Positions 1 to 8,082 of a stretch of DNA of 55,158 bases are shown one piece after another. The stretch lies in NCBI GenBank assembly GCA_018239675.1, contig JAFEGX010000017.1, forward strand, positions 1-55,158, written 5' to 3'. The notes under the pieces are model-generated. The model was not told where the DNA came from. It was given only the letters and a program-made list of their open reading frames with translations, and ran no database searches. This DNA comes from Verrucomicrobiota bacterium (GTDB lineage Bacteria; Verrucomicrobiota; Verrucomicrobiia; Opitutales; Opitutaceae). The position numbers were made by a program, and so were the translations under genes. Position 1 is the stretch's first letter. Each line of letters starts with the position of its first letter.

Positions 1-61
1 GAACGCGCCGTACCAATAAGGGGACCGTTTCCTCGGATCACGATGGACGCTGGGCATCGGA

Positions 62-85
62 AAAAGTCATAACAAAAGTCATAAC
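62..85. repeat. Perfect tandem 12-bp direct repeat
   Basis: The unit AAAAGTCATAAC occurs twice back to back (62-73 and 74-85) in an A+T-rich patch (about 60-150) unlike the GC-rich surroundings. It lies about 75 bp before the tRNA-like 3' end at 160-189. Short direct repeats beside an attachment core are typical arm-type sites for tyrosine recombinases, so this could be the edge of an integrated element. That role is inference; no integrase is visible in the window. Confidence 0.5.
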
Positions 86-159
86 AAACACCAATATTTT
101 TGATGTTCACGGACGTGTTTTTCAGAGGTAAGCGATTTTTATTTTGGGGCGGAATGGTA

Positions 160-189
160 TCGTCGGTTCGATTCCGTCCACCCGCTCCA
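160..189 (+). other. tRNA 3'-end fragment, possible attachment site (tRNA-Gly-like)
   Basis: The segment has a T-loop (TTCGATT) followed by an acceptor half CACCCGC and TCCA, the 3' end usual for tRNA-Gly with a GCGGGTG 5' acceptor strand. No matching GCGGGTG strand, D-arm or anticodon arm is found in the preceding 100 bases. The 5' T-stem strand also mismatches one position. It therefore looks like the 3' end of a tRNA without its body, as left at one border of an island that integrated into a tRNA gene. Assignment to glycine rests only on the acceptor sequence. Confidence 0.5.
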
Positions 190-238
190 TCCTTCGCTCT
201 GCGAGCTTCGGATGGTACGGCCATCGGCTCGGATTCAC

Positions 239-359
239 CACGAAGCGCGCGTAGGCCACGAAGCTCTCTCACGGTCCTTCGCGGCCTTGGCGATCTTGGC
301 GGTGAACCTTTCTGGCACCCGAACTGTTTCACCGCCAAGTACGCCGAGAACGCGAAGAC
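239..359. repeat. Nonamer-family intergenic element N1 (inverted arms)
   Basis: Units of 9 nt run through this stretch: CACGAAGCG at 239, a variant at 248, CACGAAGCT at 257, then the complement orientation at 275-301, and CGCCAAGTA, CGCCGAGAA and CGCGAAGAC at 333, 342 and 351. Positions 277-305 and 328-357 form an inverted repeat with a loop of about 22 nt and only a few mismatches. The same 9-nt theme returns at 7987, 29470 and 50576. The rest of 360-564 shows no gene I can support. Confidence 0.65.
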
Positions 360-564
360 TTTGGGCAGCTCGTGACCTGCCCCGTGGCGAGAATCAAGCT
401 GCCTGAACCTCTTCGGTCTAGAACCCTACCCCAGAACCCACCTTTACCCGGTCCGCCGGCCCCGGTGTCCCGGTTTGCGTTCGGGGGGATTTCACCATGG
501 TGTCCGGGGCGCCTGCAACCGGTCGCCGGGCGGAGGTTGGGACTTCGGCCAAAATCACAGCGTC

Positions 565-1773
565 ATGAAACAAATCCCCTATCGTTGGGTGATCGTCGCC
601 GCGGGCGGGCTGCTGGGCTGCGTCGCCGTCGGCTGCATGTTTTCGCTGCCCGTGTTCCTCGTGCCGATCGCCCGCACGACGGGTTGGTCCGTCACGGGAG
701 TGTCAACCGCGATGACGATCGGATTTCTGGCCATGGCGGGCGCGAGCGTGGTCTGGGGCATGCTCTCGGATCGCTGGGGACCCCGCGTCGTGGCGCTGAC
801 CGGCTCTGTCATGCTGCCGGCGAGCCTCGCGGTCGCGAGCCGCGCGACCACGCTCCTGGAATTCCAGCTGGCCTTCGGTGTCCTGGTCGGCGGGGCCACC
901 GCGGCGATCCTTGCGCCCTTGATGGCCTGCGTGACCGGTTGGTTTGACACGCACCGCAGTCTCGCGGTGTCGCTCGTGTCTGCCGGCATGGGCATGGCGC
1001 CCATGACCATGTCGCCCTTTGCGGCGTGGCTGGTTTCGCACCAGGACTGGCGGACCTCCCTGTTGATCCTGTCCGGGGGCGCGGCCGTCGTCATGATTCC
1101 GGTGGCCCTTCTGGTGCGCCGGGCGCCGGAGGCCAAGGGTCCGGGGCCCCAGCGTTCCGGTGGCATCCCGGCCCTGACCACGCGCGAGGTCGTCCGGTCG
1201 CCGCAGTTCGTGATCCTGTTCCTCACGAATTTTTTCTGTTGTGCCACGCACTCGGGCCCGATCTTTCACACCGTCAGTTATGCGGTGAGCTGCGGGATTC
1301 CGATGATCACCGCCGTCACCATCTACAGCGTCGAGGGCCTCGCGGGCATGGGCGGCCGCGTCGTGTTCGGCCTGCTGGGCGACCGCTTCGGGGCGAAACG
1401 CGTGCTGGTTTCCGGCCTCCTGCTGCAGGCGCTCGGAGCGACAGCCTATTTCTTCGTCAACGAACTCAGTGGCTTCTACGCGGCCGCCGCGATTTTCGGG
1501 TTCATCTATGCGGGCGTCATGCCGTTGTACGCCGTGATCGTGCGCGAGAATTTTCCTCCGGGCATGATGGGGACCGTGATCGGTGGCACGATGATGGCCG
1601 GCAGTCTCGGCATGGCGACCGGACCACTGGTGGGTGGGCTGGTCTACGATCGGTTCGGGAGCTACGGCTGGCTCTATCTGGGCTCGGGCGCAATCGGCCT
1701 CGGTGCGTTTCTGATCGCGATGCTCTTCCGCCCGGTGCCAAGGAGCCCGCTCGAGCCGGCAATCGCACACTGA
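565..1773 (+). CDS. MFS transporter, OFA/monocarboxylate-like
   Basis: This encodes a 402-residue inner-membrane carrier with about twelve hydrophobic segments. Each half has the MFS loop signature: WGMLSDRWGPR near residue 68 and FGLLGDRFGAKR near residue 270. The overall pattern (small residues in TM1, a FGxIYAG-like stretch late in the protein) resembles the oxalate/formate antiporter and monocarboxylate branch; the substrate cannot be read from the sequence. An upstream in-frame start exists at 475, but its 30 extra residues have no membrane character, so the ATG at 565 giving MKQIPYRW is preferred. It stands alone between a tRNA-like scar and a gene-free stretch. Confidence 0.8.
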   Translation: MKQIPYRWVIVAAGGLLGCVAVGCMFSLPVFLVPIARTTGWSVTGVSTAMTIGFLAMAGASVVWGMLSDRWGPRVVALTGSVMLPASLAVASRATTLLEFQLAFGVLVGGATAAILAPLMACVTGWFDTHRSLAVSLVSAGMGMAPMTMSPFAAWLVSHQDWRTSLLILSGGAAVVMIPVALLVRRAPEAKGPGPQRSGGIPALTTREVVRSPQFVILFLTNFFCCATHSGPIFHTVSYAVSCGIPMITAVTIYSVEGLAGMGGRVVFGLLGDRFGAKRVLVSGLLLQALGATAYFFVNELSGFYAAAAIFGFIYAGVMPLYAVIVRENFPPGMMGTVIGGTMMAGSLGMATGPLVGGLVYDRFGSYGWLYLGSGAIGLGAFLIAMLFRPVPRSPLEPAIAH

Positions 1774-2310
1774 GACTGGGCACGGCGCTTCCTCTGCGAA
1801 GAGAAGCTCGGGCTGGCGCATTTTCAAATAGCTTGGCACCCCGCCCGCTTTGATTGCCGCCTTTCGGGCGAGTTTCAGCACGCCCAACTTGGGATTGTCG
1901 CTCGCGGCGGCAAGGCTTGCACTGCTGCGCGACATTGCTTGAGCACTCGCGATCCTACTTCGGTTGTGGTCGGGCTCATCGTTGATGAAAGAGGCAACGG
2001 GCGCCCTTCCGGTTGACCAAAGACAAGTGCGCCGTGACGGCTCTTGTCGCACCGAAGTGTCTGCACAAAGGCGGAAGGCATTGGGATGTTCAGTTGGATG
2101 TAGGCAAGGTTGGCTCCGATTTCAGGAGAGTTCGTCGCCGAGAAGGTGTTCAACGCGTTCTTCTCATTCGTTGGCACGCTGGCTCTCAACGTGCCTTGGT
2201 TGGCCTGTGCGGTTCACTTGGAGAAGTGAGGAACGCCGTGGTTCCCGCCTACCATCATCCAGTCGCCGGCATCTTCCCGAGGCGTCGCTCCCGCGCCCGC
2301 TAGCCAGGAA
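1774..2310. other. 537-bp gap without a convincing gene
   Basis: Several short overlapping frames exist on both strands, none with a family I recognise. Two patches read like eroded coding sequence. One is a + strand frame from 2104 to a TGA at 2227, with a hydrophobic stretch (FNAFFSFVGTLALNVPW) but no start codon. The other is a - strand frame around 1800-1920 containing LGVLKLARKAAIKAGG. They may be remnants of disrupted genes, consistent with an island border near 160-189, but this is weak. No hairpin terminator is visible after the MFS gene. Confidence 0.4.
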
Positions 2311-3729
2311 CTAGATCGCGAAGGCCGGATCGAGTTCGAGTCCGAAGAAGCTTCGGGCGTTGGCAAAGCAGATGTCGCGAACCGCGGCCCCGATCAGGTC
2401 GCGGTCGGGCGGGAGCTCGCCGCGTTCCATCTCGGCGCCAAGCAGGTTGCACAGCACCCGGCGGAAATACTCGTGCCGGGTGTAGGACAGAAAGCTCCGC
2501 GAGTCCGTCAGCATGCCGACGAACCGACGCAGCAGGCCCAGGTTTGAGAGCGCATTCATCTGCCACTCCATCGCCTCCTTCTGGTCGAGGAACCACCAGC
2601 CGCTGCCAAACTGGATCTTTCCCGCCACCGTGCCGTCCTGGAAATTGCCCGCCATCGTCGCGAACACGTAGTTGTCCGCGGGATTGAGGTTGTAGAGCAC
2701 CGTCCGTGGCAGCTCGCCCGTCGCGTCAAGCGCGTCGAGATAGCGCGCCAGCACCCGCGCCTGTGGGAAGTCGCCGATGCTGTCGAAACCCGTGTCGGGC
2801 CCGAGCTTCGCCAGCAGGCGTTGGTTGTTGTTCCGCATCGCCCCCAGGTGCAGCTGCTTCGTCCAGCCGCGGCGCGCGTCCCAGCGGCCAAACTCGAGCA
2901 TCAGGTACGAGCCGTACTTCGCCCACTCCGCCGGGGTCGCCGCCCGCCCCGCGCGCGCGGACGCAAAGATCGCCGCGGCTTCCGCCGGCGAGCACGGTTC
3001 GGCCAGCGCCGTCTCCATGCCGTGGTCCGACAGCCGGCCGCCAAACGCATGGAAATCGTCGTGCCGCCGCTTCAGCGCCGCCAGCAGGTCGTCCAGCGTC
3101 CGGATGCTGGTCTTGGCCGCGGTCTCCAGGCGCTCGAGCCAGGCATTGAACGCCGCGGGTTGGTTCACCCCGAGGGCCTTGTCCGGACGGTAGGTCGGAT
3201 ACACGCGGGTCTTCAGCCCGAGGCGCCGGATCTGCTCATGCGTTTCGAGCGAGTCCGCCGGATCGTCGGTGGTGCAGATCACCGCCACGCGGTTCGCCGC
3301 CAGGATGTCGTGCACGCGCAGGCCCGCGAGTTTCGCGTTCGCCTCCCGCCAGATCGCATCCGCCGACCCAGGATTGATGATTGAGTCGATGCCGAAGTAG
3401 CGCTTCAGCTCCAGGTGCGACCAGTGATAGAGCGGGTTCCGCAGCGTGTACGGCACGGTCGCACACCACGCGTCAAACTTCTCCCGCGGCGCCGCGGCGC
3501 CGGTGCAGAGCCGCTCCGCCACGCCGTTGGTCCGCATGGCCCGCCACTTGTAGTGGTCGCCGCCCAGCCAGATCTCCGCGAGGTCCGCGAAGCGGTGGTT
3601 CGCCGCGATCTGCGCCGGTGGCAGGTGGCAGTGGTAGTCATAGATCGGCTCGTCCTTCGCGAATGTGCGGTACAGGTCGCGCGCCGCCGCCGTCTGCAGG
3701 AGAAAATCGTCGTGGATGTAGGAGGTCAT
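2311..3729 (-). CDS. uxaC: Uronate (glucuronate/galacturonate) isomerase
   Basis: This is a 472-residue cytoplasmic enzyme interconverting D-galacturonate with D-tagaturonate and D-glucuronate with D-fructuronate, the entry step of hexuronate catabolism. The length equals the usual family length. It begins with the family's N-terminal region: YDYHCHLPP near residue 30 supplies the two metal-binding histidines of the amidohydrolase-type barrel. The downstream signature DSRSFLSYTRHEYFRR lies near residue 413. It is the last gene of a - strand set with an epimerase and an SDR oxidoreductase, separated from the epimerase gene by a heptamer hairpin at 3737-3869. This supports use on pectin-derived galacturonate. 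Confidence 0.93.
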   Translation of the reverse strand: MTSYIHDDFLLQTAAARDLYRTFAKDEPIYDYHCHLPPAQIAANHRFADLAEIWLGGDHYKWRAMRTNGVAERLCTGAAAPREKFDAWCATVPYTLRNPLYHWSHLELKRYFGIDSIINPGSADAIWREANAKLAGLRVHDILAANRVAVICTTDDPADSLETHEQIRRLGLKTRVYPTYRPDKALGVNQPAAFNAWLERLETAAKTSIRTLDDLLAALKRRHDDFHAFGGRLSDHGMETALAEPCSPAEAAAIFASARAGRAATPAEWAKYGSYLMLEFGRWDARRGWTKQLHLGAMRNNNQRLLAKLGPDTGFDSIGDFPQARVLARYLDALDATGELPRTVLYNLNPADNYVFATMAGNFQDGTVAGKIQFGSGWWFLDQKEAMEWQMNALSNLGLLRRFVGMLTDSRSFLSYTRHEYFRRVLCNLLGAEMERGELPPDRDLIGAAVRDICFANARSFFGLELDPAFAI

Positions 3730-3736
3730 TTTCTGA

Positions 3737-3869
3737 AGTAGCGAGTGGCGGGTAGTGAGTGGCGAGTAGATCGGAGAGTGGCTGAGGCGTGCAGGTTGGA
3801 GAGGGCGGGCGGCCGGTGTAACCGGAGTGGATCGGTGTCTAACATGCTCGCTACCCGCTACTCGCTACT
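3737..3869. repeat. Heptamer-repeat hairpin element A
   Basis: The left arm has 7-nt units of the form RGTRGYG starting at 3737, 3744, 3751 and 3758, with a partial fifth. The right arm has the reverse-complement units CGCTACC at 3849 and CGCTACT at 3856 and 3863. About 24 bp pair across the arms with few mismatches, enclosing about 80 nt. It fills the gap between the epimerase and isomerase genes, both transcribed leftward, so the transcript would carry a large stem-loop before uxaC. Confidence 0.85.
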
Positions 3870-3880
3870 GGATCATCGGC

Positions 3881-5710
3881 TCATCGGCTGATGTCGCCGA
3901 GCATCGCGTCGAGCGTGCGGTAGCCCGCCAGGAGCTTTCGCACCGCGGCACAGCGCTCGGCCGAGACCAGGCCGGTATGCTCGGCGAGGAAGACAAGATA
4001 GCTCGCCACGCCACGGGCGTAGTTGAGCCGCGCCTCCGGGCTGATCGCGTAGAAGCGCGCGCGCTGCCGGTAACCCGCGGACGAGTGGTCGCCGAGCGCC
4101 GCCTTTTCCGGCCGGCCGTCCGCCGCGAGCACGTAGAGAAAATTGTACTCGAAGAAGAACATGTGCTCCGGGCTTGGCGGCAGGGCCTCCAGGGCCGCAC
4201 GGCAGGCGGCCGGCGCGGAAAAGACCGCGTCCGACGACGGCGTCCCCAGCGCGGTCGTCACAAAGGTGCGCGCCATTTTCTGCTCCGTCGCATCCGCGCT
4301 GAACGCGCCCGCCACCGCCAGGTCGATCGTGAAGCGGTACCAGTCGCGCCACAGGGCCTGGTCCGCCGGATGGCGCGACGCATGCAGCGCCACGCCCATC
4401 TCGTAGGTGTAGCGGCCGCTCGTCTTGATCTCGAGCCGGCTGCCCGTCACCTCGCCCATCGCGCGGTAGTTCTCGGCCGACTTGCCCGAGCCCGAGTGGA
4501 ACCCGATGCTCACGCCGAACTGCTCGCACACCGCCCATTGCCGGGCGATCAGCGCGCGCAGGGCGGCATTGTCCGGATACGGCGTGTTCTTCTGGAAGCC
4601 AAAGGCCGGCGCCACGAAATTTACCGGCATACCCAGCAGCTCGCACAGCGCGAGCATCACGGCGGTGGTCTCGGGCGTCGTCAGGCCCGGCAGCTCGTCG
4701 ATCGAGAGCTCGCGGAGGTAGCGCCGGCCCGCGTCCGTGGTGAACGCCGCGGCCCGCGCCGTGGCATATTTCTCGTCGCGGCGCTTCATCTTCTGGAGCG
4801 CAGGCCAGACGGTCGTCAGCAGCCGGCCGAAGGCCGCGTCGTCGAGGCTGAGGCCAGCTGCGGCCACGCGCGACCGGGTGCGGGCCAGGAGATCGGCCGG
4901 GATGTCGCGCAGCGCCGCGGGCTGGTTTCGGGCCAGCTCGGGTGAGAGGTCGAAGGTGATGTAGCTGGCGAGCAGGCAGCCGCGCACCAGCACGTCCTCG
5001 CGGGCGTCGAACTTGCCGCCGATCGGCTGGTGGTCCGCGTTGAACGACCACGCGATCCGCCGGTGATGGAAACCCGTCCGCAGCTTCGACAACACGCTGC
5101 CATGGCTCATGCCCTCGACACTCTGGCCCTGGTGCCCCTCGGGCACGTTGGTGCCGATGAACGGGAACGGCACGGTGTCGAGCTGGCCGCCCAGCATTGC
5201 GTCCACGTCGTACACGAGCTCGCGGGGAATCGAGTTCTGGTTGGCGGTCAGCCCGACCTCGAGCGCGCTCATCGCCCACTCGACCGCCGGCCAGTGCAGC
5301 GTCGTGAACCGCGCGCCGACCCCCAGCGTGCTGCGCCCGAGCGCGGCGCCCCCCGTCGGGAAGATCGTCGATGCCGGATCGTGCTCCTGCACGAGATTCT
5401 TCAGCTGGAGCAGGTTCTCCCACGTCGCCGGAAAGATCGTGTCCGCGCCCAGCGGGCGCTCGCCCGCCAGCTTCACCTCGGCCCGCGGCTGGGTCCGGCG
5501 CAGGCACCAGGCGCAGTCGCCCGCCGCGTTCTCCAGGAGGGTCCAGTCGCCCGCGGCCGTCGCGAACCGGCTCTTGGCGTGCTCCGTGACCCGGCCCGCC
5601 GCGGCATCGGCGGCCAGCGCCGACCAGTCGAGGCAGAAGTCCGGCGACACGCACGGGTTCTGCGCGATGCGCAGGTTGTGCTTCAGGAGGAAGTCATTGA
5701 TGGCGGACAT
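3881..5710 (-). CDS. uxaE: Tagaturonate epimerase-like protein (UxaE family)
   Basis: The 609-residue soluble protein has no signal peptide. The C-terminal half contains GFHSGSGKSAENYRAMGEV and the nearby KTSGRYTYEMGVAL, which match in layout the LHSGSDKFS and VKTAGTSYLEAV motifs of the Thermotoga-type D-tagaturonate 3-epimerase, as I recall that sequence. Such an enzyme converts tagaturonate to fructuronate, bridging uronate isomerase and mannonate oxidoreductase encoded on either side, in place of the UxaB/UxaA route, which is absent here. At 609 residues it is longer than the roughly 480-residue Thermotoga enzyme. The ATG at 5710 (MSAINDFLL) was chosen; an upstream start would add 47 residues encoded by a repeat element. 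Confidence 0.75.
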   Translation of the reverse strand: MSAINDFLLKHNLRIAQNPCVSPDFCLDWSALAADAAAGRVTEHAKSRFATAAGDWTLLENAAGDCAWCLRRTQPRAEVKLAGERPLGADTIFPATWENLLQLKNLVQEHDPASTIFPTGGAALGRSTLGVGARFTTLHWPAVEWAMSALEVGLTANQNSIPRELVYDVDAMLGGQLDTVPFPFIGTNVPEGHQGQSVEGMSHGSVLSKLRTGFHHRRIAWSFNADHQPIGGKFDAREDVLVRGCLLASYITFDLSPELARNQPAALRDIPADLLARTRSRVAAAGLSLDDAAFGRLLTTVWPALQKMKRRDEKYATARAAAFTTDAGRRYLRELSIDELPGLTTPETTAVMLALCELLGMPVNFVAPAFGFQKNTPYPDNAALRALIARQWAVCEQFGVSIGFHSGSGKSAENYRAMGEVTGSRLEIKTSGRYTYEMGVALHASRHPADQALWRDWYRFTIDLAVAGAFSADATEQKMARTFVTTALGTPSSDAVFSAPAACRAALEALPPSPEHMFFFEYNFLYVLAADGRPEKAALGDHSSAGYRQRARFYAISPEARLNYARGVASYLVFLAEHTGLVSAERCAAVRKLLAGYRTLDAMLGDISR

Positions 5711-5724
5711 GGTGTTTGGGAGTG

Positions 5725-5823
5725 AAGTAGCAGGTACCAGGAGACCGGTAACAGGTGATGGCGCAGCGTTCCGTCTAGCGGGCCAAGTTTCTTGGCGTTT
5801 GCCGGTTTGGAGTTTGGCGTTTG
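5725..5823. repeat. Heptamer-repeat element B (two words)
   Basis: Two blocks lie between the SDR and epimerase genes. The first has 7-nt units at 5725, 5732, 5739, 5746 and 5753, including AGGTACC and CGGTAAC. The second has units ending in TTTG at 5795, 5802 (8 nt), 5810 and 5817, such as GAGTTTG and GCGTTTG. The two words differ and do not pair with each other, so this locus looks like single arms of two elements rather than one hairpin. Confidence 0.7.
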
Positions 5824-5857
5824 AGCCCAGCAGGCTCCATCCCACCCCCAACTCCGC

Positions 5858-6640
5858 TTAAATAGTCATGGCATGATACCCGCCATCGACGACGAGTTCG
5901 CCGCCGGTGATGAATGAGCCCGCGGCGTCGCTGGCGAGGAGCAGCGTCGCGCCGATCAGTTCGCGGGCTTCGCCGAAGCGCTTCATCGGCGTGTGGCCCA
6001 TGATGCTCGCCACGCGCTCCGGGGTGAGGACCTTGCGGTTCTGCTCGGCCGGGAAAAAACCCGGGACGAGCACGTTGACCCTCACCTTGTGCGGCGCCCA
6101 CTCGCGGGCGAGGTTGAGGGAGAGGTTGTGCACCGCGGACTTGGTCGCGGAGTAGGTGAAGACGCGCGACAGCGGGAGGAGGCCCGACATCGAGCCGAGG
6201 TTGATGATCGAGCCGCCCTGCCCGCGCTCGACCAGGTGGCGGCCGAAGACCTGGCAGCCCAGGAACACGCCCTTGAGGTTTACCCGCACGATGCGGTCGA
6301 ATTCCTCCTCAGTGATGTCGAGGAATGGCGTCGGCGAATTGATGCCGGCCCCGTTCACCACGATGTTGATCCGGCCGGAGCGCTGGAGCACCGCGTCGCG
6401 CAGGGCCTCGAGCTCGACCTTGCTGGTGGCCTCGGCGGCGTGGAACCAGGCCTTGCCGCCCGCGGCCTCGATGCGGGCGAGACGGGCCTTGGCCTTCTCG
6501 GCATTGCGGCCGACGACGACGACCTCCGCGCCGGCGCCGGCGAGGCCCTCGGCCATCGCGCCGCAGAGTTCACCGGTGCCGCCGATGACGACGGCGACCT
6601 TGCCGCCCAAGCCGAAAAGTTGCTGCAGGTAGGAGCTCAT
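5858..6640 (-). CDS. SDR-family D-mannonate oxidoreductase (fructuronate reductase-like)
   Basis: A 260-residue classical short-chain dehydrogenase. The N-terminal nucleotide-binding turn [11 protein letters not shown] starts near residue 20, NGAGI lies near 97, the catalytic serine is in NLGSMSG and the YxxxK pair is in YSATKSA. The C-terminal [11 protein letters not shown] is typical. The SDR fold alone does not fix the substrate. Its place upstream of a tagaturonate epimerase and uronate isomerase on the same strand suggests NAD(P)H-dependent reduction of D-fructuronate to D-mannonate, the job done by the unrelated UxuB in enterobacteria. It is divergent from the XylR-like regulator, with a likely operator between them. 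Confidence 0.75.
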   Translation of the reverse strand: MSSYLQQLFGLGGKVAVVIGGTGELCGAMAEGLAGAGAEVVVVGRNAEKAKARLARIEAAGGKAWFHAAEATSKVELEALRDAVLQRSGRINIVVNGAGINSPTPFLDITEEEFDRIVRVNLKGVFLGCQVFGRHLVERGQGGSIINLGSMSGLLPLSRVFTYSATKSAVHNLSLNLAREWAPHKVRVNVLVPGFFPAEQNRKVLTPERVASIMGHTPMKRFGEARELIGATLLLASDAAGSFITGGELVVDGGYHAMTI

Positions 6641-6699
6641 GGGGAGAAACAGGAATTGGGGATTCCCACCCTAGCGGAAAGGGCCCGGCACTGATATAC

Positions 6700-6729
6700 G
6701 ATTTTGCGAAAAAGAGTTTTGATTTTGCG
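6700..6729 (+). promoter_or_regulatory. Direct-repeat operator candidate upstream of the XylR-like gene
   Basis: GATTTTGCG occurs at 6700-6708 and again at 6721-6729, a centre-to-centre spacing of 21 bp, that is two helical turns. It lies in the AT-rich divergent gap between the SDR gene (start 6640) and the regulator (start 6770). Two direct half-sites on one DNA face are how AraC-type domains commonly bind. An ATACG at 6696 and CGTAT at 6728 also frame the site as an inverted pair. Binding by the neighbouring regulator is inference. Confidence 0.55.
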
Positions 6730-6769
6730 TATTGCGACTGGGCGCTCGCCCGATCAGGCTGGCCGGCGC

Positions 6770-7957
6770 ATGACGCGCCGCCCGGCCCGCCGCATCGCGG
6801 TCTTCCTCTCGCTCGCGACCGAGCATGGCCGCGGCATTCTTCGCGGCGTCGCGCGTTTCTTTCACGGCCGGCCGGAGGTCACGGTCCTGAAGTTCAGCGA
6901 CCCGCGGGTCTACGATCCCACTTTCCTGCACCGGCTGCGGGCCGACGGGTTGATCGCGCGGGTTGCCACCCGTCGCAACGAGGCGGTGCTCGCTGCCTGG
7001 GGCGGGCCCGTGGTGAACGTCTCCGGCCAGATCACCACGCCGCGCCTGCCGCTGATCAACACCGATGACCTGCGGGTCGGCGAACTGGCGCTTCGCCACC
7101 TCCATGGCCGCGGCTACCGGAACTTCGCCTACTGCGGCAACACAACCCACCTCGGTTCGGTCCAGCGCTACCGCGGTTTCGGCCAGGCGGCGCGGCAGCT
7201 GGGGGTGACGGCACCGGTGCCACGCCACATCCTGCCCCAGGGTGACCAGAACACCCCGTACCCGGACCCAACCCGCGCCCGGCTGGCCGAGTGGCTCAAG
7301 TCCCTGCCCCGCCCCGTGGGCATCCTCGGCTTCACCGACCGGGTAGCCCTCGAGCTCGACGAGGCCTGCGCCCGGGTGGGGCTGCGCGTGCCGGATGACG
7401 TCGCGATCCTGGGTGTCGGCAACGACCTCACGCGCGTGGAGTTCGCCCACGTCGCGCTCTCCAGCATCCAGCTCAACACCCAACAGATTGGGGAGCGCGC
7501 CGCCGCGGTGCTGCAGGCCATGCTCGACGGCCGGAAGCGCGTCCCGGGCGAGGTCCTTGTGAGCCCGCAGAAGATCGTGACCCGCGGGTCCACGGACCGG
7601 TTTGCCGTCGACGATGAGGTGGTCGCGCTGGCTCTCGACCACATCCGCGAGCACGTCGGCAATAACATCTACGTCGACGAGGTGGCCCGGGCCGCCGGCG
7701 TGACCCGGCGCGTGCTCGAGCTGCGTTTCCGGGCGGCCCTCGGCACCTCCGTCTACGCCGAGGTGCAGCGCCTGCACTTCGAGCGCGCCCTTGAGCTGAT
7801 GCCGGAACCCGGCCTCACGCTCGCGGAGATCGCCTACGCCGCGGGCTTCGAGAGCCCCGCCGTTTTCTCGACCGCATTCCGCCAGCGGTTTCACACGACG
7901 CCCAGTGCCTACCGTCGCCAATTGACCGGGCACGACGAGAGCCGGCCCACCGGCTAG
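6770..7957 (+). CDS. XylR-type transcriptional regulator (LacI-like sensor plus AraC HTH)
   Basis: The 395-residue cytoplasmic DNA-binding protein has two parts. The first 270 or so residues form a periplasmic-binding-like sugar sensor, with INTDDLRVGELALRHL and VPDDVAILGVGND as typical LacI/XylR sensor motifs. The C-terminal 100 residues form an AraC-type double helix-turn-helix (VDEVARAAGVTRRVLELRF, then AGFESPAVFSTAFRQRF). This domain order is that of E. coli XylR. It is divergent from the uronate genes and convergent with the pectin operon, so it probably senses a pectin-derived sugar. An in-frame TTG at 6704 would lengthen it by 22 residues across the operator, so the ATG at 6770 is preferred. 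Confidence 0.85.
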   Translation: MTRRPARRIAVFLSLATEHGRGILRGVARFFHGRPEVTVLKFSDPRVYDPTFLHRLRADGLIARVATRRNEAVLAAWGGPVVNVSGQITTPRLPLINTDDLRVGELALRHLHGRGYRNFAYCGNTTHLGSVQRYRGFGQAARQLGVTAPVPRHILPQGDQNTPYPDPTRARLAEWLKSLPRPVGILGFTDRVALELDEACARVGLRVPDDVAILGVGNDLTRVEFAHVALSSIQLNTQQIGERAAAVLQAMLDGRKRVPGEVLVSPQKIVTRGSTDRFAVDDEVVALALDHIREHVGNNIYVDEVARAAGVTRRVLELRFRAALGTSVYAEVQRLHFERALELMPEPGLTLAEIAYAAGFESPAVFSTAFRQRFHTTPSAYRRQLTGHDESRPTG

Positions 7958-7986
7958 GCCGAGAGCACGACAACGTCCGGGCGCAT

Positions 7987-8052
7987 TTCACCACCAAGGA
8001 CACTAAGCGCACCCAGCTCCGGCTTCGTGTGCTTCGTGCCCTTCGTGGCTAA
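7987..8052. repeat. Nonamer-family intergenic element N2 (inverted arms)
   Basis: The left arm carries 9-nt units CACCAAGGA at 7992 and CACTAAGCG at 8001. The right arm carries CTTCGTGTG, CTTCGTGCC and CTTCGTGGC at 8023, 8032 and 8041. The arms pair over about 24 bp with a short loop. It lies between the converging ends of the XylR-like gene and the GH43 gene, so it may also serve as a shared transcript end. Confidence 0.65.
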
Positions 8053-8082
8053 GCCTGACCACGAGCCTGACCTTGGCGGCAA

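Noticed and set aside
100..375. Small ORFs over the tRNA-like fragment and nonamer element
   Set aside because: Their products are translations of repeat DNA with no family resemblance or ribosome site.
703..2052. 449-aa open frame antisense to the MFS gene
   Set aside because: It runs opposite a clear 12-TM carrier and its product is arginine/histidine-rich low-complexity sequence typical of GC-rich shadow frames. Only its first part (about 1800-2052), outside the MFS gene, could be a remnant.
3737..3869. CRISPR array for the heptamer elements
   Set aside because: Units are 7 nt with no spacers, and arms are inverted rather than repeated in one direction; no cas genes are present.
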